DNA of 64,000 bases, from the NCBI RefSeq assembly GCF_000263855.1, contig NZ_AJWX01000020.1, forward strand, positions 53,280 to 117,279. Reading direction: 5' to 3'. Shown in pieces: positions 1 to 8,885 of the stretch. The stretch's first letter is position 1. Every line of letters starts with the position of its first letter. The translations under genes were made by a program, and so were the position numbers. This stretch comes from Pseudomonas sp. M47T1 (GTDB lineage: Bacteria > Pseudomonadota > Gammaproteobacteria > Pseudomonadales > Pseudomonadaceae). The notes under the pieces were generated by a model. That model had not been told where the DNA came from. It ran no database searches and worked only from the letters and a program-made list of their open reading frames with translations.

Positions 1-1050
1 GGTTCCCGTGACCACTGGCGGCGAGGTAGGTTCGAGTCCGCCCGGGTAGGCGTAGGGTTGCATTTGCTTGAGGTCCAGTTCGCCCTTGTTCGCGAAGTCG
101 CTGCAAGCCTGGCCATTGTCGGCGTTGATGGCGAACAGACGGCCATCGTTCACGGGCAGGAACACTTTGCGCGGGCAGGCACTTTGCGCCGGCGCAGCGC
201 TGGCAAGGCTGGTCGCGAATTCGGCGGTGTTGGCACTGTCGTAATACGCCACCCCGCGGCAGGTCAGGTGCTGGAACGAAGGGTCAGCCTTGAGCTTGGG
301 ATCGAACCGCCACTTCTCCTTGCCTGTCGCAGGGTCCAGCGCGACCAGGATCTGGTGGGTGGTGCAGATGAACATGTTGTCGCCGATCTTGATCGGCGTG
401 AGTTCGTTGGTGGTCTCGCCAGAGTCATTCGCGGTCTTGCTTTCGCCGCTGCGGAATGTCCACGCCACTTGCAGATCCGCCACGTTCTTGTCATTGATCT
501 GGCTCAGCGGAGAATACCGGGTGCCGGCCTGGGTCCGGCCGTACGCCGGCCAGTCGCCTGGCGCCACACCGTCGATGGCCTGGGCCTCGGCCGGCTGGGC
601 TGCGGCGAGGGTGCCGTTGATTTCCTGCGGGTCGTTAAAGATTGAATAGATGAGTACGGCAATGGCAAAGGCCAGTGTTACCACGAGGAATGATCGGCTG
701 GCCTTCAGGTCGACAACGAACCCCCGGGTAACGGCAGGCACCAGCAGCCAGATACCCAGCACACCGAGGATATCCAGGCGCGGTACCAGTGCCCAGAAGT
801 CCGACCCGGCTTCCCAGAGCCCCCACAGCGTGGTCACCAGCATCAGCGCGCCGTACAGCCACAGCGCGGCGTCGGAGCCCCGAGACAGCAGCCGCGCGAA
901 CACCAGCAGCGCCAACCCCGCGATCACATAGTAGAAGGAGCCACCCAGCACTGTCAGCCATACCCCGCCGACCAGCAGGATCAACCCGATCAGGGCGGCG
1001 ACAATGACGGTAAACGTTCTCAGACCTGATGGTGTAGCGGGCGTGTTCAT
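1..1050 (-). CDS. gcd: Membrane-bound PQQ-dependent glucose dehydrogenase, N-terminal part (cut by window edge)
   Basis: Oxidises D-glucose to gluconolactone in the periplasm with PQQ as cofactor and passes electrons to ubiquinone. The first 350 codons are visible, read from an ATG at 1048-1050 and running off the left edge in frame. About 150 residues form the hydrophobic N-terminal membrane anchor typical of Gcd (several TM segments). The start of the PQQ propeller follows, including DWPAYGRTQAGTRYSPL and later PVNDGRLFAINADNG. No frameshift is seen. The gene faces away from the GAF gene and has its own upstream region with a dyad at 1091-1117. Family assignment is firm; the catalytic C-terminal part lies outside the window. 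Confidence 0.95.
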   Translation of the reverse strand, partial: MNTPATPSGLRTFTVIVAALIGLILLVGGVWLTVLGGSFYYVIAGLALLVFARLLSRGSDAALWLYGALMLVTTLWGLWEAGSDFWALVPRLDILGVLGIWLLVPAVTRGFVVDLKASRSFLVVTLAFAIAVLIYSIFNDPQEINGTLAAAQPAEAQAIDGVAPGDWPAYGRTQAGTRYSPLSQINDKNVADLQVAWTFRSGESKTANDSGETTNELTPIKIGDNMFICTTHQILVALDPATGKEKWRFDPKLKADPSFQHLTCRGVAYYDSANTAEFATSLASAAPAQSACPRKVFLPVNDGRLFAINADNGQACSDFANKGELDLKQMQPYAYPGGLEPTSPPVVTGT

Positions 1051-1456
1051 GGTTGTGTTCTCTTTATGTCGGCTGCCAAGGGTCGCAGACGTGATCACCG
1101 GTTATAACTATGTGATCGTAGTCGAACAGACCCTTCTGTCCAGCAAGGACCTGAGATGTCATCAAACCGACTTGGTGGCCAAGGTGGTCGCACCCGGCAA
1201 GCGTTCAGCGCAAGCGACGTGCCGGAGAGTGCGCGGCGCCTCCAACGCTGCCTTATCATTGAGCAAGCGAGTACGCAATCACGTAATCACCCTTGTGTGC
1301 GGGCGACGTGGTCTGGACGCCGCCTGAGCGCGCCTGCTGCGCCAATGGCAGAAACGCACCGGTCGATGGCGGTTCAGTGCAAGCTGTGCAACAGTAATCG
1401 CCCGCCTGCCCGGCAGGCCATGGGCGCACTGAAACTACCAGGGACAGGAATCCGTG
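1051..1456. other. Intergenic region between gcd and the GAF gene
   Basis: About 400 bases with no convincing gene. The part next to gcd should carry its promoter and holds the GTGATC repeats listed separately. The rest shows no strong terminator, RNA or repeat. Short open frames here lack ribosome sites and sensible composition. Confidence 0.6.
1091..1117. promoter_or_regulatory. Candidate operator upstream of gcd (GTGATC repeats)
   Basis: The palindrome GTGATCAC (1091-1098) is followed 21 bp later, two helical turns, by GTGATC (1112-1117), with AT-rich GTTATAACTA between them. It lies about 45-70 bp before the gcd start, a plausible site for a dimeric regulator. The regulator is unknown, and a chance arrangement cannot be excluded. 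Confidence 0.3.
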
Positions 1457-1969
1457 ATGAATGAATCGACCTTGGCGGCGAGCGGCCTGCTCACCACCGC
1501 AGAACGCGCGGCGATCGCGGAGATCGAAGCCACCACCAGCATCCTCAGCCTGGTCACCCGGCTGACCAGCCTGCGTTTTGCCGGCATTGCTAAGTTTACC
1601 GACAGTGAATGGATTGTCTGTTCAGTCTACGACCCCACCCAGTTTGGCATCGAGGTGGGCGACACCGTCGACATCGAAACCACCCTGTGCAGCGAATTCA
1701 GACGCGACCCGCAGGCACTGTTCCTGTCGCGCATCAGCGACAACCAGCGCTTCTGCGACCGCCCGATCGTGAAACGACACGCCATCGAGAGTTATGCCGG
1801 CGCACCGATCTTCCTGCCCGACGGCACCCTGTTCGGCGCGCTGTGTGCGCTGGACTCGCGGGCCGTGCTGTTTGAAGACCCGGATTTGGAAGAAACATTG
1901 ATGCTGTTTGCGCGGCTGATAGGCTGCATCTTCTTCGCCAATCCGGACCCGCATCAGGCCGCCTGCTAG
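1457..1969 (+). CDS. GAF domain-containing protein
   Basis: A 170-residue cytoplasmic protein made of essentially one GAF domain. The family signs are the middle stretch VGDTVDIETTLCSEFRR and the later YAGAPIFLPDGTLFGALCALD, the usual end-of-GAF strand pattern. No output domain, signal peptide or membrane segment is visible, so it may act as a stand-alone sensor or in the style of small GAF proteins such as free-methionine sulfoxide reductases. The start is ATG 1457, with AGGAA at 1446-1450 just upstream; a GTG directly before it (1454) is less well placed. Ligand unknown. Confidence 0.8.
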   Translation: MNESTLAASGLLTTAERAAIAEIEATTSILSLVTRLTSLRFAGIAKFTDSEWIVCSVYDPTQFGIEVGDTVDIETTLCSEFRRDPQALFLSRISDNQRFCDRPIVKRHAIESYAGAPIFLPDGTLFGALCALDSRAVLFEDPDLEETLMLFARLIGCIFFANPDPHQAAC

Positions 1970-2031
1970 TCACAGGACTCGCTGGGCGGCGGCCCTCATT
2001 CTCCGGCTCGTTGACGGATGGAACGCCCGTC

Positions 2032-2043
2032 CAGCTTGTATGA
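2032..2043 (+). promoter_or_regulatory. CAGCTTGTATGA motif, copy 1
   Basis: First of two perfect 12-base copies upstream of the permease/gudD operon. Its core CTTGTATG also occurs in the gudP-LysR intergenic region, so it may be a half-site of a shared sugar-acid regulator. Confidence 0.35.
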
Positions 2044-2217
2044 CAGGCTTATGTCTTCGCACGCATCAACGCACTGCTCCGCCTGCCAAGCCAAACGGAA
2101 AAACACCTTAAAACAACAAAACCTTCTGAGACTGCGATTTTTTGCCAGCATAAATCGGATTTAGTCCGAAAACGCATACCCCCCCTTCCTTCAACACGTA
2201 TTGCCTGCAACCCAATA

Positions 2218-2229
2218 CAGCTTGTATGA
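2218..2229 (+). promoter_or_regulatory. CAGCTTGTATGA motif, copy 2
   Basis: Second perfect copy, about 120 bases before the permease start and followed by TGTCTGTTAAC. The spacing from copy 1 is 186 bases. Possible operator of the operon; the regulator is not identified here. Confidence 0.35.
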
Positions 2230-2350
2230 TGTCTGTTAACAAGGCGATACTCCCTTCAGCTCAATCAGCATCCAACACGCAGGGCCGGCGGCACCCCCGC
2301 CGGCATCAATATCTGACCCGCATAAAAACAATCCGTGGGAGATTTGAATT

Positions 2351-3718
2351 GTGAACAATTCAAGCAACGCGTCTGCTGCCGCCGGCGGTGAGCCAACCCT
2401 GGCTCGCGCCGTGGCCAAAGTGAAGAGCCACGTGCTCCCACTGTTCGTCATCATGTTCATCGTCAACTACATCGACCGCGTCAACATTGGTTTCGTGCGC
2501 ACGCACCTGGAACATGACCTGGGCATTGGTGCCGCCGCCTACGGGCTGGGCGCCGGGCTGTTCTTCATCGGCTATGCGCTGTTTGAAGTACCGTCCAACA
2601 TGCTGCTGCAGAAAATGGGCGCCCGAATCTGGCTGACCCGCATCATGCTGACGTGGGGCCTGGTGGCCACGCTAATGGCGTTCATCCAGAATGAAACCCA
2701 GTTTTACATCCTGCGCGTGTTGCTGGGCGTGGCCGAGGCGGGCTTCTTTCCGGGCGTGATCTATTACTTCACCCGTTGGCTGCCCGGCGCCGAGCGTGGC
2801 AAGGCCATTGCCATTTTCCTCAGTGGTTCGGCCGTCGCCTCGCTGATCTCGGGCCCATTGTCGGGCGTGCTGCTGCAAATCGAAGGGTTTGGCTTGCATG
2901 GCTGGCAGTGGATGTTCGCCATCGAAGGGCTGGTGTCGGTGGTGCTGGGCTTGGTGGTGTGGTTCTGGCTGGACTCCAACCCCCACGACGCCCGCTGGCT
3001 TAGCCGAGAAGAACAGGATGCACTGGTGGGCGCCATCGATCAGGAGCAGCGGGACCGCGATGCGCTGCAAACCATCAAGCCCACCTTGGGCAAGCTGCTC
3101 AAGGACGGTCAGATCCTGATGTTCTGCGTCCTGTACTTCTGCATACAGCTAACCATCTACGCCGCTACGTTCTGGCTGCCCAGCATCATCAAGAAAATGG
3201 GCGACCTGAGCGACATCCAGGTGGGCTTCTTCAACTCCATCCCCTGGCTGATCTCGATCATCGCCATGTACGCCTTTGCCGCGCTGTCAGGCAAGTTCAA
3301 GTTTCAGCAAGCCTGGGTCGCCGCCGCCCTGCTGATTGCCGGCGCCGGCATGTTGCTGTCCACCGTCGGCGGGCCGATCTTTGCCTTTGTCGCTGTGTGT
3401 TTTGCCGCGATAGGCTTCAAGTCGGCGTCGTCGCTGTTCTGGCCTATTCCCCAAGGCTACCTGGACGTGCGCATCGCTGCGGCAGTCATTGCCCTGATCA
3501 ACTCCATCGGCAACCTGGGCGGTTTCGTGGCACCGGCCACCTTCGGCATTCTGGAGCAAAGCACCGGCTCCATTCAGGGCGGCCTTTATGGTCTGGCCGG
3601 CACGTCGATCTTCGCCGCCATCCTGGTGTTCTTCGCCAAGACCCAGCCCAAGGCCGGCAGGCCCATCATGTCCCAAGCCAGCGCACCGCACCCGGTGGTG
3701 CTGGGCAAAACACACTGA
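2351..3718 (+). CDS. MFS transporter, anion:cation symporter (phthalate/tartrate permease-like) family
   Basis: A 455-residue inner-membrane permease with about 12 TM helices. Family hallmarks are VNYIDRVNIGFV in TM1, the GYALFEVPSNMLLQKMGAR loop 2-3 motif, and RVLLGVAEAGFFPGVIYYFTRWLP in TM4. A hydrophilic central loop lies near residues 205-250. The start is a GTG at 2351 preceded by GGGAG about 10 bases upstream. It sits 41 bases before gudD on the same strand, so the likely cargo is a sugar diacid or related carboxylate. A second, more GudP-like permease lies at 7281-8660, so this one may have another substrate. Confidence 0.88.
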   Translation: MNNSSNASAAAGGEPTLARAVAKVKSHVLPLFVIMFIVNYIDRVNIGFVRTHLEHDLGIGAAAYGLGAGLFFIGYALFEVPSNMLLQKMGARIWLTRIMLTWGLVATLMAFIQNETQFYILRVLLGVAEAGFFPGVIYYFTRWLPGAERGKAIAIFLSGSAVASLISGPLSGVLLQIEGFGLHGWQWMFAIEGLVSVVLGLVVWFWLDSNPHDARWLSREEQDALVGAIDQEQRDRDALQTIKPTLGKLLKDGQILMFCVLYFCIQLTIYAATFWLPSIIKKMGDLSDIQVGFFNSIPWLISIIAMYAFAALSGKFKFQQAWVAAALLIAGAGMLLSTVGGPIFAFVAVCFAAIGFKSASSLFWPIPQGYLDVRIAAAVIALINSIGNLGGFVAPATFGILEQSTGSIQGGLYGLAGTSIFAAILVFFAKTQPKAGRPIMSQASAPHPVVLGKTH

Positions 3719-3759
3719 TCCCTTGACAGCTGACCTACCTTAATTCGCAGGAACCGCAT

Positions 3760-5103
3760 ATGACTACCGCACCCACCAACAACGCCCCCGTCGTCACCCA
3801 ACTGCAAGTGATCCCCGTGGCCGGCCACGACAGCATGCTGATGAACCTCAGCGGCGCCCACGGCCCGTACTTCACGCGCAACATCGTCATTCTCACCGAC
3901 AGCGCCGGGAACACCGGCGTGGGTGAAGTACCTGGCGGCGAGCGCATTCGCGAAACCCTGGAAGACGCTCGCAGCCTGGTGGTGGGCCAGCCCATCGGCC
4001 AGTACCAGCGCATCCTCAACCAGATGCGCACCACCTTCGCCGCCCGCGACGCCGCCGGCCGCGGCCTGCAAACCTTCGACCTGCGCATCACCATCCACGC
4101 CGTCACTGCCATGGAAGCCGCCCTGCTTGACCTGCTGGGCCAGTTCCTGGAAGTGCCCGTGGCCGCCCTGCTCGGCGAAGGTCAGCAGCGCGATGCGGTG
4201 AAAATGCTCGGTTACCTGTTCTACATCGGCGACCGCAGCGCCACCGACCTGGCCTACCGCAGCGAACCCGACGCCAGCGACGACTGGAGCCGCCTGCGTC
4301 ACGAAAAAGCCATGACCCCGGAAGCGGTAGTGCGCCTGGCCGAAGCCGCCAAGGCGAAATACGGCTTCAACGACTTCAAACTCAAGGGCGGCGTGCTGCG
4401 CGGCGAAGAAGAAATCGAAGCGGTCACCGCCCTGGCCGAACGCTTTCCGGACGCACGCATCACCCTGGACCCCAACGGCGCCTGGTCACTGAAACAGGCC
4501 ATTGCCCTGTGCCGCGACCAGCACAAAGTGCTGGCCTACGCCGAAGACCCTTGCGGTGCCGAAAACGGTTACTCGGGCCGCGAAGTGATGGCCGAGTTCC
4601 GTCGCGCCACCGGCCTGCCTACTGCCACCAACATGATCGCCACCGACTGGCGTGAAATGGGCCACGCCATCCAACTGCAATCGGTGGACATTCCCCTGGC
4701 CGACCCGCACTTCTGGACCCTGCAGGGCTCGGTGCGCGTGGCGCAGATGTGCCACGAATGGGGCCTGACCTGGGGTTCGCACTCCAACAATCACTTCGAC
4801 ATTTCCCTGGCCATGTTCACCCAGGTGGCCGCCGCCGCCCCGGGCGACATCACCGCCATCGACACCCACTGGATCTGGCAGGACGGCCAGCGCCTGACCA
4901 AGGCTCCGCTGAAAATCGAAGACGGCTTCGTCAAGGTGCCGGCCAAGCCGGGTCTGGGCGTGGACATCGACATGGACGCCGTGGCCAAGGCCCACGAGCT
5001 GTACAAAGGCATGGGCCTGGGCGCCCGTGACGACAGCGTGGCCATGCAGTTCCTGATTCCTGGCTGGACCTTCGACAACAAGAAGCCCTGCCTGGTGCGC
5101 TGA
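3760..5103 (+). CDS. gudD: Glucarate dehydratase
   Basis: Dehydrates D-glucarate (and L-idarate) to 5-keto-4-deoxy-D-glucarate, the first step towards 2-oxoglutarate. The 447 residues match GudD length in the enolase superfamily. Visible motifs are FNDFKLKGGVL with the catalytic lysine near 207, LDPNGAW and YAEDPCGAENG for metal ligands (about 235-270), and WGSHSNNHFDIS with the catalytic histidine near 340. AGGAA stands before ATG 3760. It is probably co-transcribed with the permease upstream. Later pathway enzymes are not in this window. Confidence 0.95.
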   Translation: MTTAPTNNAPVVTQLQVIPVAGHDSMLMNLSGAHGPYFTRNIVILTDSAGNTGVGEVPGGERIRETLEDARSLVVGQPIGQYQRILNQMRTTFAARDAAGRGLQTFDLRITIHAVTAMEAALLDLLGQFLEVPVAALLGEGQQRDAVKMLGYLFYIGDRSATDLAYRSEPDASDDWSRLRHEKAMTPEAVVRLAEAAKAKYGFNDFKLKGGVLRGEEEIEAVTALAERFPDARITLDPNGAWSLKQAIALCRDQHKVLAYAEDPCGAENGYSGREVMAEFRRATGLPTATNMIATDWREMGHAIQLQSVDIPLADPHFWTLQGSVRVAQMCHEWGLTWGSHSNNHFDISLAMFTQVAAAAPGDITAIDTHWIWQDGQRLTKAPLKIEDGFVKVPAKPGLGVDIDMDAVAKAHELYKGMGLGARDDSVAMQFLIPGWTFDNKKPCLVR

Positions 5104-5171
5104 ACCCCGACGTCGACTGTGTCGCGGCCGCACTCGTCGCCACTGCCAGCGGCTGCGGCGACGAAACCGCG

Positions 5172-7082
5172 TCACGGCTGGCTGGCGCCTTGGGGGGCAA
5201 CCGGTGGCGCGGGTTTTTCCGCGCCGCCGTACTCTGGCTTGAGCCTGCCATCGCTGTCGAGCATCCAGCTGTCCAGCACCTGACGCACCACGGGGCCTGC
5301 GACTTTACCGCCGGCCTCGCCGTTTTCAATGGCCACCGCGACAACGATCGCCGGGCTCTGTGCCGGGGCGAATCCTACGAAAAAGGCATTGTCACGGTGC
5401 CGCTCCAGGGTTTTCAGTCGGTTGTAGCGCTCCCCCTGCTTGATCGCCACCACTTGCGCGGTACCACTCTTGGCCGCGATGCGGTATTGCACGCCCTTGG
5501 CCAGGTCATGGGCGGTGCCACGTGGATCGTTCATCACCAATTGCATGGCCGCGCTCACCTCACCCCAGGCTTTCGGGTCGTGCAGCACGATGTTGGGTAT
5601 CGGGTGCTGATCCACCGGTGCCACGCCGCCCACTTGCATGGCCAGATGGGGACGGTACCAGACGCCTTTGCTGGCAATCAGTGCCGTGGCCTGAGTCAGT
5701 TGCAGTGGCGTCACCTGCATATAGCCCTGGCCAATGCCCAGGATAACCGTCTCCCCCGGGAACCATGGCTGGCGACGAGTGGCCTGTTTCCATTGAGCGG
5801 AAGGCATCAACCCGGGCGCTTCCTCGGCCATGTCCATTGACACCTTCTGCCCCAACCCGAAACGGCTGAGGTACTCATGCAGGGTGTCGATACCCAGTTT
5901 GTGCGCCAGGTCGTAGAAGTAGGTGTCATTGGAGCGTTTGATGGCGGTGTTCAGGTCTACCCAGCCCTCGCCACTGTGGTTCCAGTTACGGTACTTGTGG
6001 TCGAAATTGGGCAACTGGAAGAACCCGGGGTCGAAGACCCGGCTGGCTGGCGTGATGGTACCTGTGTCCAAACCGGTGATCGCCACTTCCGGCTTGATGG
6101 TCGAGCCGGGCGAATACAGGCCGCGCAACACCCGGTTGAACAGTGGCCGGTCGGGGGAATCGCGCAACTGGGCATACTGCGGGCCGCTGATGCCGGTCAC
6201 GAACAGGTTGGGGTCGAAACTGGGGTTGCTGACCATGGCCAGCACCTCGCCAGTCCTGGGGTCCAGGGCCACCACCGCACCACGCCGATCGCCCAGGGCC
6301 TTTTCGGCCGCCTCCTGCAAATGCACATCCAGGCTCAGCACAATGTTCTGGCCAGCCACCGGGTCGGTCTTGTTCAGCACCCGCATCACCCGACCCTGGG
6401 CATTGGTCTCGACCTCTTCATAGCCCACATGGCCGTGCAACTGCGGTTCGTAGAACTGCTCGACCCCGGTCTTGCCAATGGCCAGTGAGCCACGGTATTC
6501 GACCGGGTCAATGCGCTTGCTTTCGCTTTCGTTGATACGCCCCACAAACCCCACCGAGTGGGCGAAGCGAGCGCCGAAGGGATAATGGCGGACAAATTGC
6601 GGCTGCACTTCGATACCGGGCAGCCAGTATTCATTGACGGACACCAGGGCGATTTGCGCCTCGGTCAACTGGTAGAGGATGGTGACCGGTTCAAATGGAT
6701 GACGAGACTGCTTAAGCGCCTTGTCGAACTGCGCTCGGGTCTCGGGGGGCAGTTGCAGGATATTGACCAGACGGTCTAAAACCGCCTTCCAGTCCCCTGC
6801 CCGCTCGCGGGTCAGGGTCAGGTTGAAGCTGGGCAGGTTCTCGGCCAGCACCACGCCGTTGCGGTCATAGATCAGCCCGCGCTCCGGCGGGATGGGCAGC
6901 ACGTGCACCCGGTTGTTTTCCGATACCGTGGAGTTGTAGGCGAATTGGGTCACCTGCAGAAAATACATCCTGGCAACCAGGGTGACGCCCAATACCACCA
7001 CCAGCACCGCGCAGGCCAGCAACCGCTTGTTGACCAGGCGCTGCTCTTTGTCATGGTCTTTCAATGCGATCGGATCGAGCAC
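5172..7082 (-). CDS. mrdA: Penicillin-binding protein 2 (peptidoglycan D,D-transpeptidase)
   Basis: Cross-links peptidoglycan during cell elongation; inner membrane with a periplasmic transpeptidase domain. One N-terminal TM segment (about residues 20-42) is followed by the PBP dimer domain and the transpeptidase domain. All three active-site motifs are present: STIK (Ser near 327), SND (near 384) and KSGT (near 538). I start at GTG 7080-7082, with AAGGGG upstream, because residues from there (LDPIALKDHDKE) align with normal PBP2 N-termini. The frame is open 35 codons further upstream, to ATG 7187. No rodA, rlpA or dacA is adjacent, so it is probably a second, solitary PBP2 copy. Confidence 0.92.
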   Translation of the reverse strand: MLDPIALKDHDKEQRLVNKRLLACAVLVVVLGVTLVARMYFLQVTQFAYNSTVSENNRVHVLPIPPERGLIYDRNGVVLAENLPSFNLTLTRERAGDWKAVLDRLVNILQLPPETRAQFDKALKQSRHPFEPVTILYQLTEAQIALVSVNEYWLPGIEVQPQFVRHYPFGARFAHSVGFVGRINESESKRIDPVEYRGSLAIGKTGVEQFYEPQLHGHVGYEEVETNAQGRVMRVLNKTDPVAGQNIVLSLDVHLQEAAEKALGDRRGAVVALDPRTGEVLAMVSNPSFDPNLFVTGISGPQYAQLRDSPDRPLFNRVLRGLYSPGSTIKPEVAITGLDTGTITPASRVFDPGFFQLPNFDHKYRNWNHSGEGWVDLNTAIKRSNDTYFYDLAHKLGIDTLHEYLSRFGLGQKVSMDMAEEAPGLMPSAQWKQATRRQPWFPGETVILGIGQGYMQVTPLQLTQATALIASKGVWYRPHLAMQVGGVAPVDQHPIPNIVLHDPKAWGEVSAAMQLVMNDPRGTAHDLAKGVQYRIAAKSGTAQVVAIKQGERYNRLKTLERHRDNAFFVGFAPAQSPAIVVAVAIENGEAGGKVAGPVVRQVLDSWMLDSDGRLKPEYGGAEKPAPPVAPQGASQP

Positions 7083-7280
7083 ACGCGCCCCTTGGCGTTG
7101 ATTGATACCCCTTGCAGAGTGATTTCCAGACCCATTGAAAAACCGCGACACGCGCGGTTGTCGGGCACCCGTGAGGGTGCAGTACACAAGTCAGGCACAG
7201 GCGCTGATCGTACAACTTCCGGCCTGTGCGCTGCTAACAAAACCTGATGAACAGGGTTTCATTGCTGCCAGAGGAACTTT

Positions 7281-8660
7281 TTATTTGGCGTGCAATGCCT
7301 CTGCCGTAACGGCCGGGACAATCTCCACCCGCTCAAAGCGCCCGGCCAACACCACGTAGGCGAAGATGCCCAATACCCCGTGCGCGGCAACGAACCACAA
7401 AGCCATGTCGAAGGAGCCCGTGGACGCCACAAAGAAACCGATGACCACCGGGGTGACGATGCCGGCGATATTGCCGATGCCGTTGAACACTCCGCCACTC
7501 AAGCCCACCATGCCCTTGGGGGCGGTATCCGACAGCACCGCCCAGCCCACTGCGGCCAGGCCCTTGCCGAAGAAGGCCAGGGCCATCAGTGCAATCACCA
7601 TCCCGTTGGCATCCACGTAATTGGCCGACACCAGGCTCGCTGCCAGGAGCATGCCGATCACAAACGGCGTCTTGCGCGCCCGGGACGGGTGCATGCCCTT
7701 GCGAATCAGGTAATCGGACACCACCCCACCCAATACCCCGCCCGAGAAGCCGCAGATCGCAGGCAACGCGGCCACCCAACCGGCCTCCATGATGGTCAGG
7801 CCACGCCCCTTGATCAGGTAGATCGGGAACCAAGTGATGAAGAAGTACGTCAACGCGGTGATGCAGTACTGGCCCAAGTAGATCGCCCACAAGGTGCGGT
7901 TGGTGAACAACTGTGACACCTCGGCGAACGTGAGTGTGGGCTTGGTCTTTTTGCGCGTCGCCTCCAGGTCAACCAACGCACCGCCTTCGCGCATGTACGC
8001 CAACTCGTCCTCGCGCAGCCGCGGGTCGCTGAGCGGCTCGCGGTACAACAGGAACCAGAACACCGTGGCCACCAGCCCCAGGGCGCCCATCCACAGGAAC
8101 ACATGTGCCCAGCCCAAGGCATGGGTCAACCAGGCCATCAGCGGCGCGAACACCACCACCGCCATGTATTGCGCCGAATTGAACAACGCCGACGCCGTGC
8201 CCCGCTCGCTGGTGGGGAACCAGCAAGAGACGATGCGATTATTGGCGGGGAACGCCGGCGATTCCACCAGCCCCAGCATGAAACGCATGCCAAACAGCGT
8301 GATCGCCGCGCTGGAGCCCACCAGGCCGAACCAGCCCACCGTGCCTTGCATCATGGTGAATAGCGACCACAGCAGCAGGCTGCAACCGTACACCCGACGG
8401 GCACCGAACTTGTCCAGCAGCCACCCGCCGGGGATCTGCCCCAATGCATAGGCCCAGGCAAAGGCTGAGAAAATCATGCCCAGCATGATCGGGTCGAGCC
8501 CCAGGTCCTTGACCACGCCGGTACCGGCGATCGACATGGTGGCCCGATCGGCATAGTTGAGCACGGTGACGGTGAATATAAGCATGAGAATGACGAAGCG
8601 GCGACGGCCCACCCTAGCCTCGGCAATCGGCGTTGCCAGCGAAGCGATCTTTGCGTTCAT
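7281..8660 (-). CDS. gudP: D-glucarate/galactarate MFS permease
   Basis: Imports D-glucarate and galactarate by proton symport. This 459-residue, 12-TM protein closely follows E. coli GudP: LNYADRATMSIAG in TM1, FAWAYALGQIPGGWLLDKFGARRVY, LVESPAFPANNRIVSCWFPTSERGTA, LTYFFITWFPIYL and AFFGKGLAAVGWAVLSDTAPK. The start is ATG 8660. It is transcribed away from the LysR gene at 8886. With gudD nearby (3760-5103) it completes uptake plus the first catabolic step, although PBP2 separates the two transcription units. Confidence 0.9.
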   Translation of the reverse strand: MNAKIASLATPIAEARVGRRRFVILMLIFTVTVLNYADRATMSIAGTGVVKDLGLDPIMLGMIFSAFAWAYALGQIPGGWLLDKFGARRVYGCSLLLWSLFTMMQGTVGWFGLVGSSAAITLFGMRFMLGLVESPAFPANNRIVSCWFPTSERGTASALFNSAQYMAVVVFAPLMAWLTHALGWAHVFLWMGALGLVATVFWFLLYREPLSDPRLREDELAYMREGGALVDLEATRKKTKPTLTFAEVSQLFTNRTLWAIYLGQYCITALTYFFITWFPIYLIKGRGLTIMEAGWVAALPAICGFSGGVLGGVVSDYLIRKGMHPSRARKTPFVIGMLLAASLVSANYVDANGMVIALMALAFFGKGLAAVGWAVLSDTAPKGMVGLSGGVFNGIGNIAGIVTPVVIGFFVASTGSFDMALWFVAAHGVLGIFAYVVLAGRFERVEIVPAVTAEALHAK

Positions 8661-8867
8661 GGGAGTCTCCGGCCTCCTCCATGGAAGGCTTTATTGTTGG
8701 AATAGAGCAAGTAGAACGGGGCAAACAGCAGGCGACGGCCGCGGGTAGCAGCTGGCCGTCAAAGGTGGGCCTGCACGACTTCGCCCATGGCCTGGGCTTG
8801 GCCATGCCCGATGGGTTCAAGAGTAGGAAATTCAACGATGCAGGTCTAACATAGATACTGAATCGAA

Positions 8868-8876
8868 CCATACAAG
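8868..8876 (-). promoter_or_regulatory. CTTGTATGG motif in gudP-LysR intergenic region
   Basis: Read on the minus strand, the site carries the same CTTGTATG core as the two copies before the permease/gudD operon. It lies about 10 bases before the LysR start and about 210 bases before gudP. This suggests shared control of the glucarate genes but is unproven. Confidence 0.3.
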
Positions 8877-8885
8877 AATTGAATC

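Larger units (their letters stand above)
1970..2350. other. Long intergenic promoter region of the carboxylate permease/gudD operon
   Basis: About 380 bases without a gene. The centre (about 2090-2240) is clearly AT-richer than the flanks, as expected of a promoter region. It carries two copies of CAGCTTGTATGA (2032-2043 and 2218-2229). No obvious terminator follows the GAF gene. Confidence 0.6.
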
